This document shows, one piece after another, positions 1 to 11,651 of a stretch of 64,000 nucleotides of DNA. Under the pieces are notes generated by a model that saw only the letters and a program-made list of their open reading frames with translations, ran no database searches and had not been told where the DNA came from. The position numbers and the translations under genes were made by a program. How positions within the stretch are numbered: position 1 is the stretch's first letter; each line of letters starts with the position of its first letter. Origin of the DNA: Cladochytrium replicatum (lineage: Eukaryota; Chytridiomycota; Chytridiomycetes; Cladochytriales; Cladochytriaceae); contig JAHLKD010000007.1 in NCBI GenBank assembly GCA_025526935.1, forward strand, positions 310,001-374,000, read 5' to 3'.

Positions 1-104
1 ATTGATGGCTGGGCAATCTGAGCGCCACTTGCGGCACACCTTCAACCCTTCTGTTAGCTTGACAAAGTGTTGAGTGAGTGTTCCTGTACAAATCTATCCC
101 CGCA

Positions 105-1782
105 ATGCGCTCTCTTTCGAAGCACGTCACCATGCTGGCCGTGGCGGCGCTGGCCACCCTGACGGTCGCGCAGGACAACTGCTTCACTCTCACTGGCACG
201 ACAACTTGCCCGGAACTCGCAGCTTTATGTAAGTTTTGGCGATTGTGACTTTAAATAACATTACTGACCATAATGCAAAGCTGTTAAGAAGGTTGCAGAC
301 TTCTCGGATGTTGCTACCTTCGACACTTACGTTCAGTCGCAATTCAACAACAACACCGCATACGTTCAGTCGGTTAAAGATTTCTACAAATGCTCTGGTT
401 GGGATGGGACTGGCCAGCGCTACCACGTCTCCAGCTTGTGCTACTACGTGAGTGGACAGTTGAGAGGAGTTAATTATATGAGCTAACATGTTCTCTAAGT
501 TGGTTCAGCAATCGGGTTGCACACAGCCGTCTGCTGTAACGCCGCTGTGCAAAGCATCGTGCGATAACTTCATCAGCTCGCTCAAAATCATTTTTGCGAA
601 TGAAACATCGTGTCCGGCAACTGACAGCGAAGGCGTGTTGAGACGAAACTCGGTTACCACTCCTTCCGAGCTTGCCCCCTTCGCACACTTCTGTACTGTG
701 TTGACAGCGTCGAATTCGACGGGTGGTGAGTGTGCTGAGGGCGTGTCCTACGAAGTGAATTCATGCGGTACGTCTTTGACGAGTTTTTTCTGCTGAATTG
801 GATGTTGATGGACATTTTAGGTTTCTTCACCGCAGATGAGGGAAAGGCGCACTGTGCGGCGAACGCTGCTGATCCTTGCTGTGCGACAATGACTCACGCC
901 GCGCTCACTGCCGCTGCTGATAACTTATACAACACCACCAACAACATCTACATTATCACTGGTGTCTCAGTTGCAGTTCTTGTCATCGTGGTTGTTGGTT
1001 TCATTATCTACCTCCGCATGCGCCGCTGGAACAAGAACACCACCAACGCTTTCCAGCCGATTATTGAGAAGAAGGACGAGGGAGGATCTGGTGGCAAAAA
1101 CCGACTTACCCGTGCATTGAACCGCATGTCGAAAGCGTTTTCGCTTAAGCCTTCGAGCCGTGCAGCTCCTATTGGGAAGAAAAGTGGTGGTGGTCAGCAG
1201 AGCACGTACAGTCCATCACCCTTCCGTGGAGGCAACGACCGAGGTGGACCATCGAAGTTCGATGATGCACCTTTTCCCCCGATGCCCAACGTCTCAACAA
1301 TTCGTAAGAAGACCGGACCTGGTGGTGTTAACCCCAACGCTGCGATGCCTACCATGTCGATTATGACTGCAGACCCACCCCGTGATACGATGTACGATGC
1401 TCGTCGCGGTCCTGACACTATGTACGACGCCCGCCGTGGACCTGACTCGTCTTACACTGCCATCGGTGCCGTCCAGTCTTCTTTCCCGCCCATGACTGCC
1501 GTTACCAACGCTGACTCGGTTGTTGGATACACTGTGACCATGAAAGCTGTCGAGGAATTCTTCCCCAGTATGGACGACGAGGTTCACCTCCAGCCTGGAG
1601 ACACCGTTCAAGTGGTCGAACAATTCGACGATGGATGGGCAGTCGGAAAGAACTTGGACTCTGGCGAGATCGGTGCATTCCCGATGGCCTGCCTTGCCCA
1701 ACTTTCAGAGAACACTGAAGGGCGCAGGAAGAGCGAATACAGGGCCCGCACTCAGAGTTTGTACGGCGGGCAGAGGCGATAA
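105..1782 (+). CDS. Single-pass membrane protein with cysteine-rich ectodomain and C-terminal SH3 domain
   Basis: Four exons (105-228, 281-447, 500-767, 821-1782) join in frame to 506 aa; introns have GTAAGT, GTGAGT and GTACGT donors, and CTGAC and CTAAC branch sites are visible in the first two. The second acceptor could be nine bases later (exon start 509), also in frame. The N-terminus has a hydrophobic signal peptide ending near VAQ (about residue 23), followed by a Cys-rich extracellular part, a transmembrane helix near residues 230-252 (ITGVSVAVLVIVVVGFIIYL) with a basic stop-transfer RMRRW, a Ser/Pro/Gly-rich linker containing a duplicated TMYDARRGPD unit, and an SH3 domain near residues 428-488 (features include FFPSMDDEVHLQPGD and DDGWAVGKN). 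The layout suggests a surface sensor or adhesion protein passing signals to proline-rich partners, as Sho1-type proteins do, but it is not a Sho1 orthologue. Ligand and pathway are unknown. Confidence 0.85.
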
Positions 1783-2773
1783 GTTATAGTGGTTTAGTTG
1801 GTCATGCATTGTTTCATTTCATTACTTGTAACGGCCTTCCTTCGGAATCATTCTTTTCGCTGTCCTGCTTTTGGGCAACACCACACCAAAGTGGTCGTTT
1901 TATTGCGGTCGCTGATAGTTGATTGTTCTTATTTGATTTGTGATTACTTGTAATCTTCTTTCAACCCCCTTTCTGCTTTTGATTTTGCCCCACATTCATA
2001 TCAGGTCTTATCTTTGAATATGGGTGTTGAGCTTTGTGCTTTTTGGCTTTATATAACACGATATAAATTTTCTTGGTTTCCATATGCTTTTTAGAAGTCA
2101 TTTCAGGTGGCATCATTCTTACAGTGTTTCCGTACACAATTTTGCAAACGAAGGTCAATCATGAACTTTTATTTTCCAAAACACAAGGAAGGTTCCCCAA
2201 ACGTGTTTTCCTCAACAGAACGCGTTGTTAAAGAAACTGGAAAAGATAGTTGATGATCAGTAGTCGAGCGACTTACTCTTGCTTCTCCACAACTATTATC
2301 GGAAAAGCTTATGGTGAATGCTGCTGTTCTCCGCAACACATGTCTGCACAGAGTGGCAGGGCACTTTGTCCGGATTAGGCGTGGTTTCCACCAATCAAGC
2401 CTAATCCGCAAAGAAACCCTCGCAACCCTTGAGGCGATTTCAAAATATCCCCTTTGCTCAGAGGGCACCGTTTCACTGGCGTAAATCGACTAGCAATCTT
2501 ACACGACAAGCGAATTCCTCTCTCTTTCTGGTGAGTGATTGACGGGTGTGGGATGTGGTTTTGGTGCACTGGACGTGTGCTTTACCGCGACTCGGCTTGC
2601 ACCTGAAAAAGACTTACTGAGAACATAACGATTTTGAAATTGACGCCAAACCAAACCTCTTTATTCCCGGCGAAACTGACGACGTCGTCAACAACAGACT
2701 TCCTCAGCACGATTGTATTTTTTGTCGCTTCCGCACCACCGCTTCCTAAACCAACCCCGCAATTGATCACACC
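1783..2773. other. Intergenic region
   Basis: This stretch holds the 3' flank of the SH3-domain gene and the upstream region of the bromodomain gene. The short open frames in it have no recognisable domain and no splice signals linking them to a neighbour. I see no RNA gene or repeat here. Confidence 0.6.
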
Positions 2774-5700
2774 ATGAAAAGAAAGAAGTCTTCTGCCGCG
2801 GACGACGATTATAACCCGCCCGGCCCGAATGTTCAACCCATCCCTGTCCCTGCTCCTCCACAAGGAACTCCAAGTAAGAACCGGAAGTCCAGGCAAAGCG
2901 ATGTTGCCGACAGTGAAGACGGTACAGTGAACATTGCTGCCACCTCACCGAAATATACCCTTACAATTATATCCTACTTTTTGGTTCGACAGGATCAAAA
3001 AGCAGAGCGAACGGTTCGATCAACTCTCCCAACTCCGGGGATCCAGCAAGTCCAGAACCGCATCACGCTGGGACTGCTGCAAACGGAGACGAATCAGGCG
3101 ACAATGCCGCTCCGGAAGCGGACCTTGACGCATTATACGATGTGTTACACAAGTTAATTGTGGTGCTTGTTGGGTGTGCAATTTTGTTCATATACTTCAG
3201 TTTACTGAGATATTGATCGCAGAGAGGACACCCGGAAACAATTCCTCGAGTTTCCAGACCTTTCGGAAGATGAGAGTGCTCGTAACGTGAAACCCATGGA
3301 CCTTTCAACAATGCGATCAAAGGTTCACGAGAAAGCTTATTGGTCTCTAGCGGATTTTCAGGTTACTTTCTATTTTTTAACGTCTATAAGGGAGTATTCT
3401 CAAACTTCTTTAGGATGACTTTGACCTGATGATGAGGAACACGGTGCTTCATCTCCCATTTTCAGAAGAGAGAAATAGCGCTGTGCAGCGTTTATCAAAG
3501 TTGGGAATCCGATTGATCAACTTGCAATACGAAAAACTACCCCAGACCGTGCGAACGAAAAAGCGTGATGAAAAGCGAGGAAGGGGGAGACCGGTCAGTA
3601 CACTCGAATTGGGTAACACCTTTATTCTTACGAGTTTGCCTTGCAGCCAAAGCTTCAAGAAGCAGGTTAATAAGTGTACCCTGATCTTTGTATAATTGCT
3701 GACGCATGCTGCAGGATTACGCTCGCAAAAGGTTGCGTTGGTCAAGAAGGTGTATGATGGAGCACGACCAAGCTACTTCTTCTCGAGCTCTTCAAGAATT
3801 CCGTGGACTGACCAAGATGCCCAGAACATTGGTGATCTGCCCGCGTTTTTTATTTATAAATAGCATTAACGGTTGTTTTTCCACAGGAACTGGAGAGGTG
3901 GATAAAATGAACATCATCCCGTCAAACCCTTTACCTGTAGACAGTGTGCCAAGCCTGAAGTATTCCTCGTCCGGGCCAGATTCGAAATTGCGACTGCGCC
4001 AGAATGTGACAGAAAAAGTCTATGGCAAAGCGAGTGAGTGACAGTGCCCCACGATTGTATACCTGTGTGCTGACATAAGTCCAGCCGAGTTCCTTGATTA
4101 CGGCCCGTTCGCAACTTTTGCGCCGACGTGCAATTCCCGTGACGCAAATATTTCGGAGCAAGAATCAGCCTGTCTCGCCAACCGTAACATTGAACGGCTT
4201 TTGCCAACAATTTTAAGCCACTCGTTTGACCTTACTGGCATGGGAGTAGAATCAAGTGGAGTGCGGAAGCGAAAGTGCCGTAGTATAGGTGGAGTGAAAA
4301 TCGTGGATGGGATGGAGGGCTCCAAAATCTCAAATGACTCGATCGTTGACTATTCGAAAAGGCGGCGCCATTCAACAGTTAAGGTAGACGCCAACGTGAC
4401 ACTGTTGCCGTTTCCGCCTGCAGATATCATATCCCCTGACGATCTTGTCGAGCTGCTGTCTCAATTCGATGCAGGAGGGTCGACATCAGCGGCGGAAGAA
4501 GTAGATCCAGACCCTGAGCTTCAAAGTCTGCATCAATTTTTGTTCCCACGACAAAATGCAAAGCGGGATCATTGTCGAGCAGCATTAGTTAGAGGGGTTG
4601 AAAGCACAAGCGCGGAGGAGACTGGGAGTCGAAGTGAGGATCGGACGGAAGAAGAAGAAGCGGTTGATGAACACTCGACTGCTGAAACATCGCCGGAAAA
4701 GCGACCAGTGAATGAGATCAACAACATTCTTGAAGAAAATGCGGAGCTGCTGATTATTTTGAATGAAGTCCAAGAAGATCGATTGGCGAGGGGCAAGTCG
4801 TATCCCAACTCAGATGAGCTACGGCTAGGTAATGGGTCGAACACTTCAATGCTCCGAATTCCAATTTGACTCTCTATTAATTTCAGCTGAGCTTGTACTG
4901 AACAACACTTTGAAGCTGGTGACGTTGGCAGAACCGGGAAAGCTCGTTCAAAATCGTGAACATCTAAGGGACATGAACAAAATTCTGGTCTCTGGGAACA
5001 GCCAAGCTACGTGCTACAAGGGCGCACTTCCGCTCAATCGGGCGTTTGCCTACCACACAAACCACGTATTGCGAAGCAACTTCCATCCTATGGCTGGAAG
5101 TGCGCCAACCCATATTGTGCACACATACCCCATCCCGATGCCACCACCTCAGACGACGACCAAACCAAAAAGTGCAGCGAAGCAAGCCCTTCAGCAGCAT
5201 ATTCAGCAACAGCAGCAGCAACAGCAGCAGCAACAGCAGACAACGCCAACTCAGCAGCCAGCACCTGTACCTCAAGCAACGCACAACTTGAATCAGCTTG
5301 CGCAGATATTGGGACTGTCTGGTGGTGGCGGATCGGCGTTCAGCACACCAACTGCTGCTCGCCCTACAACCCAAATGATTGGTGCGCTTGCGCAGGCGTC
5401 TGCTCAACCGCCCTCGCCTTTCCTTGGACTCATGAACATGCCGGGAATGCCAAACATTGGAGCTGCTGCATTGCAGAATCCCCAGTTGACGGCTGCGTAT
5501 TATGCTCTTCTCACAGCAGCTGGAGCGGCACCTGTTCCGGCTCAGCGACAAATGCCAAACTTGCCTTATGGAGTTATGGACTGCTCTGCGAGTTCAAGTG
5601 GTCTGGGACAACTTGGCTCACAGGTCAATTTGTTCAATCGTGGGATGGCACAAGGGACACCACAAAGGTCGTTGTTTGATTCTGGTGGAGGGGGAACTGA

Positions 5701-5779
5701 TGCTGCAACGACAGCAGCTGCAGCGGCAGCGGCAGGGTTGAGTGGGTTTCCACAGCTGATGTTTGGGCAAGGCCCATGA
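2774..5779 (+). CDS. BRD7/BRD9-like bromodomain protein
   Basis: Nine exons (2774-2921, 2993-3152, 3223-3361, 3414-3593, 3647-3665, 3715-3831, 3887-4033, 4085-4828, 4887-5779) join to 848 aa. The second donor (GTTAAT) is the weakest call. A bromodomain lies at about residues 92-190, with the KPMDLSTMRSKV segment of the ZA-loop/helix region and a following DDFDLMMRNT helix. A basic RGRGRPPKL AT-hook-like motif follows near residue 207, formed across an exon junction. Near residue 307 the sequence DYGPFATFAP matches the conserved region C-terminal to the bromodomain in BRD7/BRD9. The C-terminal third is disordered and rich in Gln, Pro and Ala. By family, it should read acetyl-lysine within a SWI/SNF-type remodelling complex in the nucleus; complex membership is inferred. 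The GATCAAAA-type 5' region shows no obvious TATA box. Confidence 0.85.
5204..5239 (+). repeat. CAG/CAA run coding for polyglutamine
   Basis: Twelve Gln codons, mixed CAG and CAA, lie in the last exon of the BRD7/9-like gene near residues 657-668. The same run makes a spurious poly-Leu frame on the other strand. Confidence 0.9.
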
Positions 5780-5927
5780 TGCAGCAAAAAGACTCAAACT
5801 GTTTAAACAAAATGCCAACTGCGCGGAGACGAAGCGTTATCAGAACAATTTTTCATTTACCCCTCCAATGATATTCCACAACAGGACAAAATCTGCCCAT
5901 GTGACCACAATTTATTTACTGTGAAAG

Positions 5928-6022
5928 TGTGAGTCCACTAGCTCTTGTGCAGAGAGGATCGTGGTCACGTGTTTATTGATTTACGCCAGGACGGCACATT
6001 TGTGTAGAGTGCACGTTTGACA
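5928..6022 (-). repeat. 3' LTR of the copia element
   Basis: This 95-bp copy is identical to 16422-16516 except for one C/T difference near its left end. The target duplication GAAAG lies immediately to its left. Confidence 0.93.
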
Positions 6023-6272
6023 CTCCCCCTCACTCTGAACAAATGTAAAAGCATAGAGAAATAAAACTAAACATAGTGCTCTAGGAAATAGATATTGGCG
6101 ATGAAGAATCATAGAGCAAAAAGAAATGGAAGAACGATTATCGTTTTTTGCCACAAAAGAACTAAGCCCAACCATAGAATAAAATGCATATTGGCTCTCT
6201 CCCCCTCAAATCGACATCGTTGACCAACTTGTGATATTTAGCGCATAGAGACTCCCCCTTTGGACAAGGATG

Positions 6273-9200
6273 TCATAGAACGAATATCTGCAAAGATCGG
6301 AGACCGAGAGAATCGCGGTGTTTGGTAAACTGAATACGGCCGAGAGTTTTGGTGAGTAAGTCGGCCATGTTCTCTGTAGAGGAGATTTTGGTGACACATA
6401 GATCAGTACCGTCGTGATGGGCAGTGGCAAAGACTTTTGAATCTACATGTTTGTTAAGGTCAGTGCGAATGTAACCTGATTTAATTTGGGAAACACAAGC
6501 AGCGTTGTCTTCATAGATAGTAGTCGGTCCATTGAGTATCGTAAGAGGTAATCGTAAGTCTGTAAGTATAGTTGTGAGAAGTTCTCTGATCCAGATAATT
6601 TCCTTAGCTGTGTCCCAGAGAGCAAGAATTTCTGAGTGCATAGTAGAGGTGGTAGGCATATCCTGTTTCGTTGATCGCCAGGAGATAGCTGCGCCACAGC
6701 AGGTTAGTGCATATCCAGTTTGAGCTTTACCAGAGGAGTAGTCAGACATGAACGAGGCATCGGCATAGGCAACAATCGAAGCGGGTTTTGTTCGATCAAA
6801 GTAGAGCCCATAGTCCATAGTCTGTTTTAGATATTTTAGAATCATTTTACCTCCTTCCCAGTGTCTCATAGTAGGGGCTTGGCTGTGGCGAGCTAGAAGG
6901 TGTACTGCAAATGCGATGTCAGGTCTACTTTTGTTAGCAAGGTAAATTAAAGATCCAATTAGGCTCATGTAAGGATAACCGGGTGAAAGAATGTCTTCTC
7001 TTTCGCGGAGAGGACCATATTTGTCGTTCCAGGGTTCAATTTGTCTGACGTCAAGTGCGATGAGTGTAGTATCATTGCAGTCAGACATACCAAATCTGTC
7101 AAGAATTTTCTTAGTGTAAGCCTGTTGGTGGACAAAGAGACCATTGGGAGTACGAAGGAATTCGAATCCAATGCATGATTGAGCTAATCCAAGGTCTTTC
7201 ATTTCAAATTCAGATTTGAGAAGTGTTTTGGTTAGTCGAATAGCTTCAGGAGTTCCCATAATGCTTAGGTCGTCTACATAGATTCCGATAATAACCCATC
7301 CATCAGCAAAGGCATTATAGTAAATAGGAGGTGCTTTAGGCATAGAGAGATAATCTCGAGAATCGAGGAACTTCGCAAGTCGTTCGAACCAGCATCGCCC
7401 AGATTGTTTAAGACCATAGAGGGCTTTAAGAAGACGGATTCCAGGGTAGTCATAAACACCTTCGTAATATAGGCTTTCAGGAACCTTCATGTAGATCTCG
7501 CAGTCAGTGTCTCCATAGAGGTAAGCAAGTACAACGTCCATAATATGAACTTCGACGTTAAATATAACACTTAGTGCACGGATAATACGGTAGGTAGTAG
7601 AATCCATAACAGGGGAATAGGTATCTGGGTATTCAAATCCAGGTCGTTGATTGAATCCTTTTGCTACAAGGCGTGCCTTAAACTTAAATAATGTTGCCAT
7701 CAGAATCTCGTTTTGTAACAAAAACCCATTTGTGGTCCACAAGTAGTTTGTGGGTTGGTACTTCCTGTACAGGGCCCCCAACTTGTCGTTTCAAGAGGCC
7801 AGTAATTTCTTCTTTCATCGCAGTTTGCCATTGGGGCCAGTCAGGTGAAGCTTTGGCTTCTTCCAGCGTGATGGGGTCTGGTCGATATTGTGAGTGGGAA
7901 GGTTGTTGCTTCTTTGATTTGGAGTTTGTTGAAGTGTTGTCTGTAGCCATGATGGTTTTGTACGTGGTGAAAGCGAATGCATCTTCTACAAGGGAACTGG
8001 TGACGGTGATGTTACTGAAGAGGACCTCGTTGCTGGTAGGAGGTTTGAGAACAAGTTTGATTGGAGGTTTAGTTGATGAAGCCCCTGAATGTAGTAAGTG
8101 GATATTGAGTGATTGGGATTTGGGATTGGAAAGATGTTAAAAAAAAATAAAGATAGAGAAAAGCATCAAATCCAGCTCTCAAGCGATATGCCGGACTTCC
8201 AAACATACACCACAAAGAGTAAGGACCTAGCTAGCAAACAACTGTCAGAAAGCGAGACGGAGTGCCATTGAACATGGATTTACCAATGAACGTTTTCCCA
8301 ACTCCACAACTCCATCAAGATGCTGCTTACATACCAGTTTGAGCACTGTGACTTTCACAATTTGAGGCGTTACCCAGCATTATCCACTACCACAGTGGTG
8401 CCAGAGGGTCTGTTTTCCACTACCACAGTGGTGTCCCCATTGTCATTATCACTTTCAGGTTGCACATGAGATGTTTTCTTGGCCTATTAATATGATAGGT
8501 CTTTTTGCGTGTGTTGTTGACGTGGCGAGTAGGTGATGGAGTAGTGTTTCGTTTGCGAGGTTGTTGGGGTGGTTGGTCGGGTTGTTGTTGTCGAAGGTGT
8601 TTAGGCTGACCACTGGGTGCGCGTCGAACAGGAGGGACGTTCGCTGGTGTTGGTGTACTGTCTGGTGGTGCATCTGATGTTTATTTCCTGGGGCGTTGTT
8701 GCTTTCGTGATGAGGGTGCCTGAATGATTGTGGGTGGTTCAGCAGCAGCAATCGCACGTTGAGTGAGAGATTCGCAGTTTGCTGGGTTCGGGTGAGGGAA
8801 TGGGATCTGAGAGGGCCAGTTATCGATTGGGAATACTGTCAGAGGTGAAGATGATGGAAGTTGTGGTTTTAGGTAGGGATGTAGTTCTGGGAAAGAAGAT
8901 TCGTCAAAAACACAATCAGCAAAGCGAGCAGTGAACACATAGCCTGTATATGGGTCAAGGGCCTTGATAATTTTTGGTGTATTCGCTCTGATGTAGATGG
9001 CTAATGAGCGAACTGAGGAGGTTTTTGTTCGAGCTGGAGGTGGTGCAGGAACCCAGACAGTGCAGCCAAAAATCCTAAAATGGTTAATTGAGGTTGGTAA
9101 ACCAGATTCTACTTCTGCAGGAATTGCATAGTCCAGGGATGAGTGAGGTAGGTGGTTCTTGATGTCGCAGGCGTGTTCGAATGCAAGGTGCCAGTAATTT

Positions 9201-10489
9201 TGCGGGAGGTTGCAGCCCATAAGGAATGTTCGGCCCATTGTGACGATAATGTCAATTCCTCGTTCAGCGATGCCGTTCATCTGAGGTACGTAGGGAACAC
9301 TGGGCTCGATAGTAATCCCTCTTGCTTGGCAGAAGTTTTCAAATGCAGCACTGTTCTGGTTATTGTCGAATCGTATCGCTGTGATTGGGTTGTCTGGGTG
9401 CTGGATGTTGTGGGAATGAATCTGTTGAACTGCAATGGCAAGGAACTGGTCAGTGGATTCAGATGGTGTAACTTTCATCAAACGTGATTTGATCTTGATT
9501 GTCAGCTCAAATCCAGTATATCGGCCAACAGCTGGTGGGTAGATTAGTCCGGCATGGTCAGAGTGTAACATTTCGCCAAATCGTCGGTTGGTTGACTTGT
9601 CTTCACTGTCGAAGGGGGCCGTCTTGAATTTTCCTTGTGCACATGGTTGACAGATTTCTTCATCAATGTCTGAAATGGAGGATGGGATGTCAGATTGACG
9701 TAAAGGAATGAGATGAGGGTGGTGTCTGATCAAGAGTTTCATGGAATCCGAGCTCTGATGCCCAAGTCGAGCATGATATCGTTTGTAGGCGGTGGAACGG
9801 TCTTTGATTGTGGTTGGTGGTGTAATTTTGCGGCCAGAGAGATCCGTCATCGCAATCATATTGGCTGAAAGTTGAGCTGGGCGAATTCGTGTGAATGGGA
9901 GGCTGAGGTCAGGGTGACGGTCAAGTACTTCAACTGTCAGTTCAGTGGTGGCATCTGTAATGTAAGTTAGTCAGGATAATGCAGCAAAACTTTCCAAGTT
10001 GTTGTCGTGGAGGACATCGACAGGTATGACATTCTCTGTGGCTTCTGGAGCAAGAACAGCAAGGGTAATGTTAAGTACAGTTCCATTTTCCAACATAACT
10101 CGGGCGCTACCAACTCCATTACCAAATACTTCACGTTTCCTTTTGATTGTTGTAACCCATTGGAGATCCGGACGATTTTCCAGAGTCAGGAAGAATTCAC
10201 GGTGTTGTAGGACAGTAACTCGAGCACAGTTGTCAATAAGGCAGGGGACTGTTGATTTGCTGTCGGTGAAGTCGACAATTGGGGGTGAATCTTCATGGTT
10301 GTCTTTTCCTACAGTAATGTTAGCAAAGTTGAGCATACATCCCTGCAGCCGGTGGTTCCTCATCATAGTCGTCGTGGTCATAGTTGTCATCGTTGTAATA
10401 TTCATAGTCCTGGTCATTACATTCTTCCTCTTCGTATTACTCGTTGTTGGAGGTCGTGCACACCCTAGAGACGTGTCCATCCTGACCAC
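6273..10489 (-). pseudogene. copia pol: protease, integrase, reverse transcriptase, RNase H (broken)
   Basis: From high to low coordinates: a protease-like region near 10230-10265 where the usual DSGA-type active site reads IDNCA; integrase from about 9860 to 9150 with an HHCC zinc motif (H..H then CQPC) and DDE-type residues (HSDHAG, RFDNNQN, NGIAERG); a Pro/Gln-rich hinge; reverse transcriptase with the catalytic YVDD box near 7270; and RNase H with YADASF and EDNAA. Lesions: an in-frame TGA at about 9971-9973 between protease and integrase, a TAA after the integrase at about 8681, two further stops in a short duplicated segment (8383-8433), and a one-base frameshift in reverse transcriptase near 7688. 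The RNase H end is intact to its stop at 6273. The integrase acidic residues survive, but this copy is non-autonomous. Confidence 0.88.
8383..8433. repeat. Two 18-bp direct copies in the copia hinge
   Basis: The 18-bp sequence TCCACTACCACAGTGGTG occurs at 8383-8400 and 8416-8433. Each copy contains the odd-centred palindrome ACCACAGTGGT, and each adds a stop codon to the pol frame. Confidence 0.85.
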
Positions 10490-11321
10490 AACGACGACAG
10501 ATCAGTGGTGCAGGTTTCATATTCTTACCGCGGGTGGAACCATTTCCATGTCCACGAGGAGGGCCATATCCAAAATTGCGAGAGGGACCTCCACCACAGC
10601 GCATGCCGCGGCCGCATCCACGAGCGCGTCCACGGCCACGACCAGGGTAGATGAACATGTTCACTGGTGTTGTTGTTGTTGAAGGAAGTGCAGGGCCAGT
10701 TGGGACACGTAAAGTCGGAGTCGATGTTGCCAGAGCCTGGGGGACAGGGATTCCATCATAGCCAATGTTGAGCGAAGGTCCGCCAAGTTCGGCTTGTCTT
10801 TGTATTTCCAGTCCACGAGTCCTGTCGTCAAGCATATGGGTGTAAAGATCATGATATTTAGTAAAGTTTTTGGCTCTCAATTGGTTGCTTATCACGATGT
10901 CTTGTTCTTTGAAGGTTTCCAAGGTTATCATCTTCTCATCTGTGACTTCAGCAGCTTGTCCGATGCGCTTCATTTCGCCAGAAATTTTCAAGATCGCAGA
11001 GTTGTAGGCGATGATGTCGACATAATCGGAGAGTCGAAGTTTCTGCCATTTTCGACGTACTTCAGTTGCAGCAGCATTCGCAAGTTGTGTGTAGGTCGTC
11101 TTGAGGTCTTCCAGAATTTTGCCCGGGTGGTAAGGATCGGCGGGTTTTAGGGTCTTTCGGGTCGGGTCCGGGTCCATTGACCAAATGTACCCGACCCCAG
11201 TGCCGGGTTTTCATGGAAAATTTTCAGGTCGGATCTGGGTCAGGTATCGGGTCCAGTAGGAAAACTTTTGACCCAAGTAAAACCTGATGTGATAGAGAAG
11301 CTAAAACGAAGCTATTGTTCT

Positions 11322-11616
11322 TTCTGTCCACACGGACACTTTCCAAGAAGACGCAATATAAGTTTTGTATGTATCAAACAATTTTGCATCACAACAGACA
11401 TCGAGTCATGTATTTTCTGTCCACCCGGACACTTTCTCAACTCATTGACGTACTTCAGTTATCTCTACCCAGTACAACTAACCTCTATCAATGTTACTAG
11501 CAATACGATTCTGTCCACCCGGACACTTTCCAAGAAGTCACAACGGAAGTTCTGTAACAAACAATTTCTACCACGACAGACCTCGAGAGCTGTGCTTTCT
11601 GTGCACCTGGACACTT
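11322..11616 (+). repeat. Left subterminal repeat array of the hAT element
   Basis: Four copies of a core like CTGTCCACCCGGACACTTT lie at about 11322, 11415, 11509 and 11597, set in longer units; the first and third units also share downstream sequence. The stretch 11415-11537 is the inverted counterpart of the right array. Such repeats are commonly transposase-binding sites; that role is inferred. Confidence 0.85.
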
Positions 11617-11651
11617 AGAGTCGGTAACGTTCCAGCCACACCACAGCAAAA

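Noticed and set aside
4964-5551. 195-codon open frame on the minus strand with a poly-Leu run
   Set aside because: It is the antisense shadow of the CAG-rich last exon of the BRD7/9-like gene and has no domain.
10437-11177. A free-standing zinc-knuckle protein starting at 11177
   Set aside because: Its first residues come from the hAT end and the rest is the interrupted copia gag.
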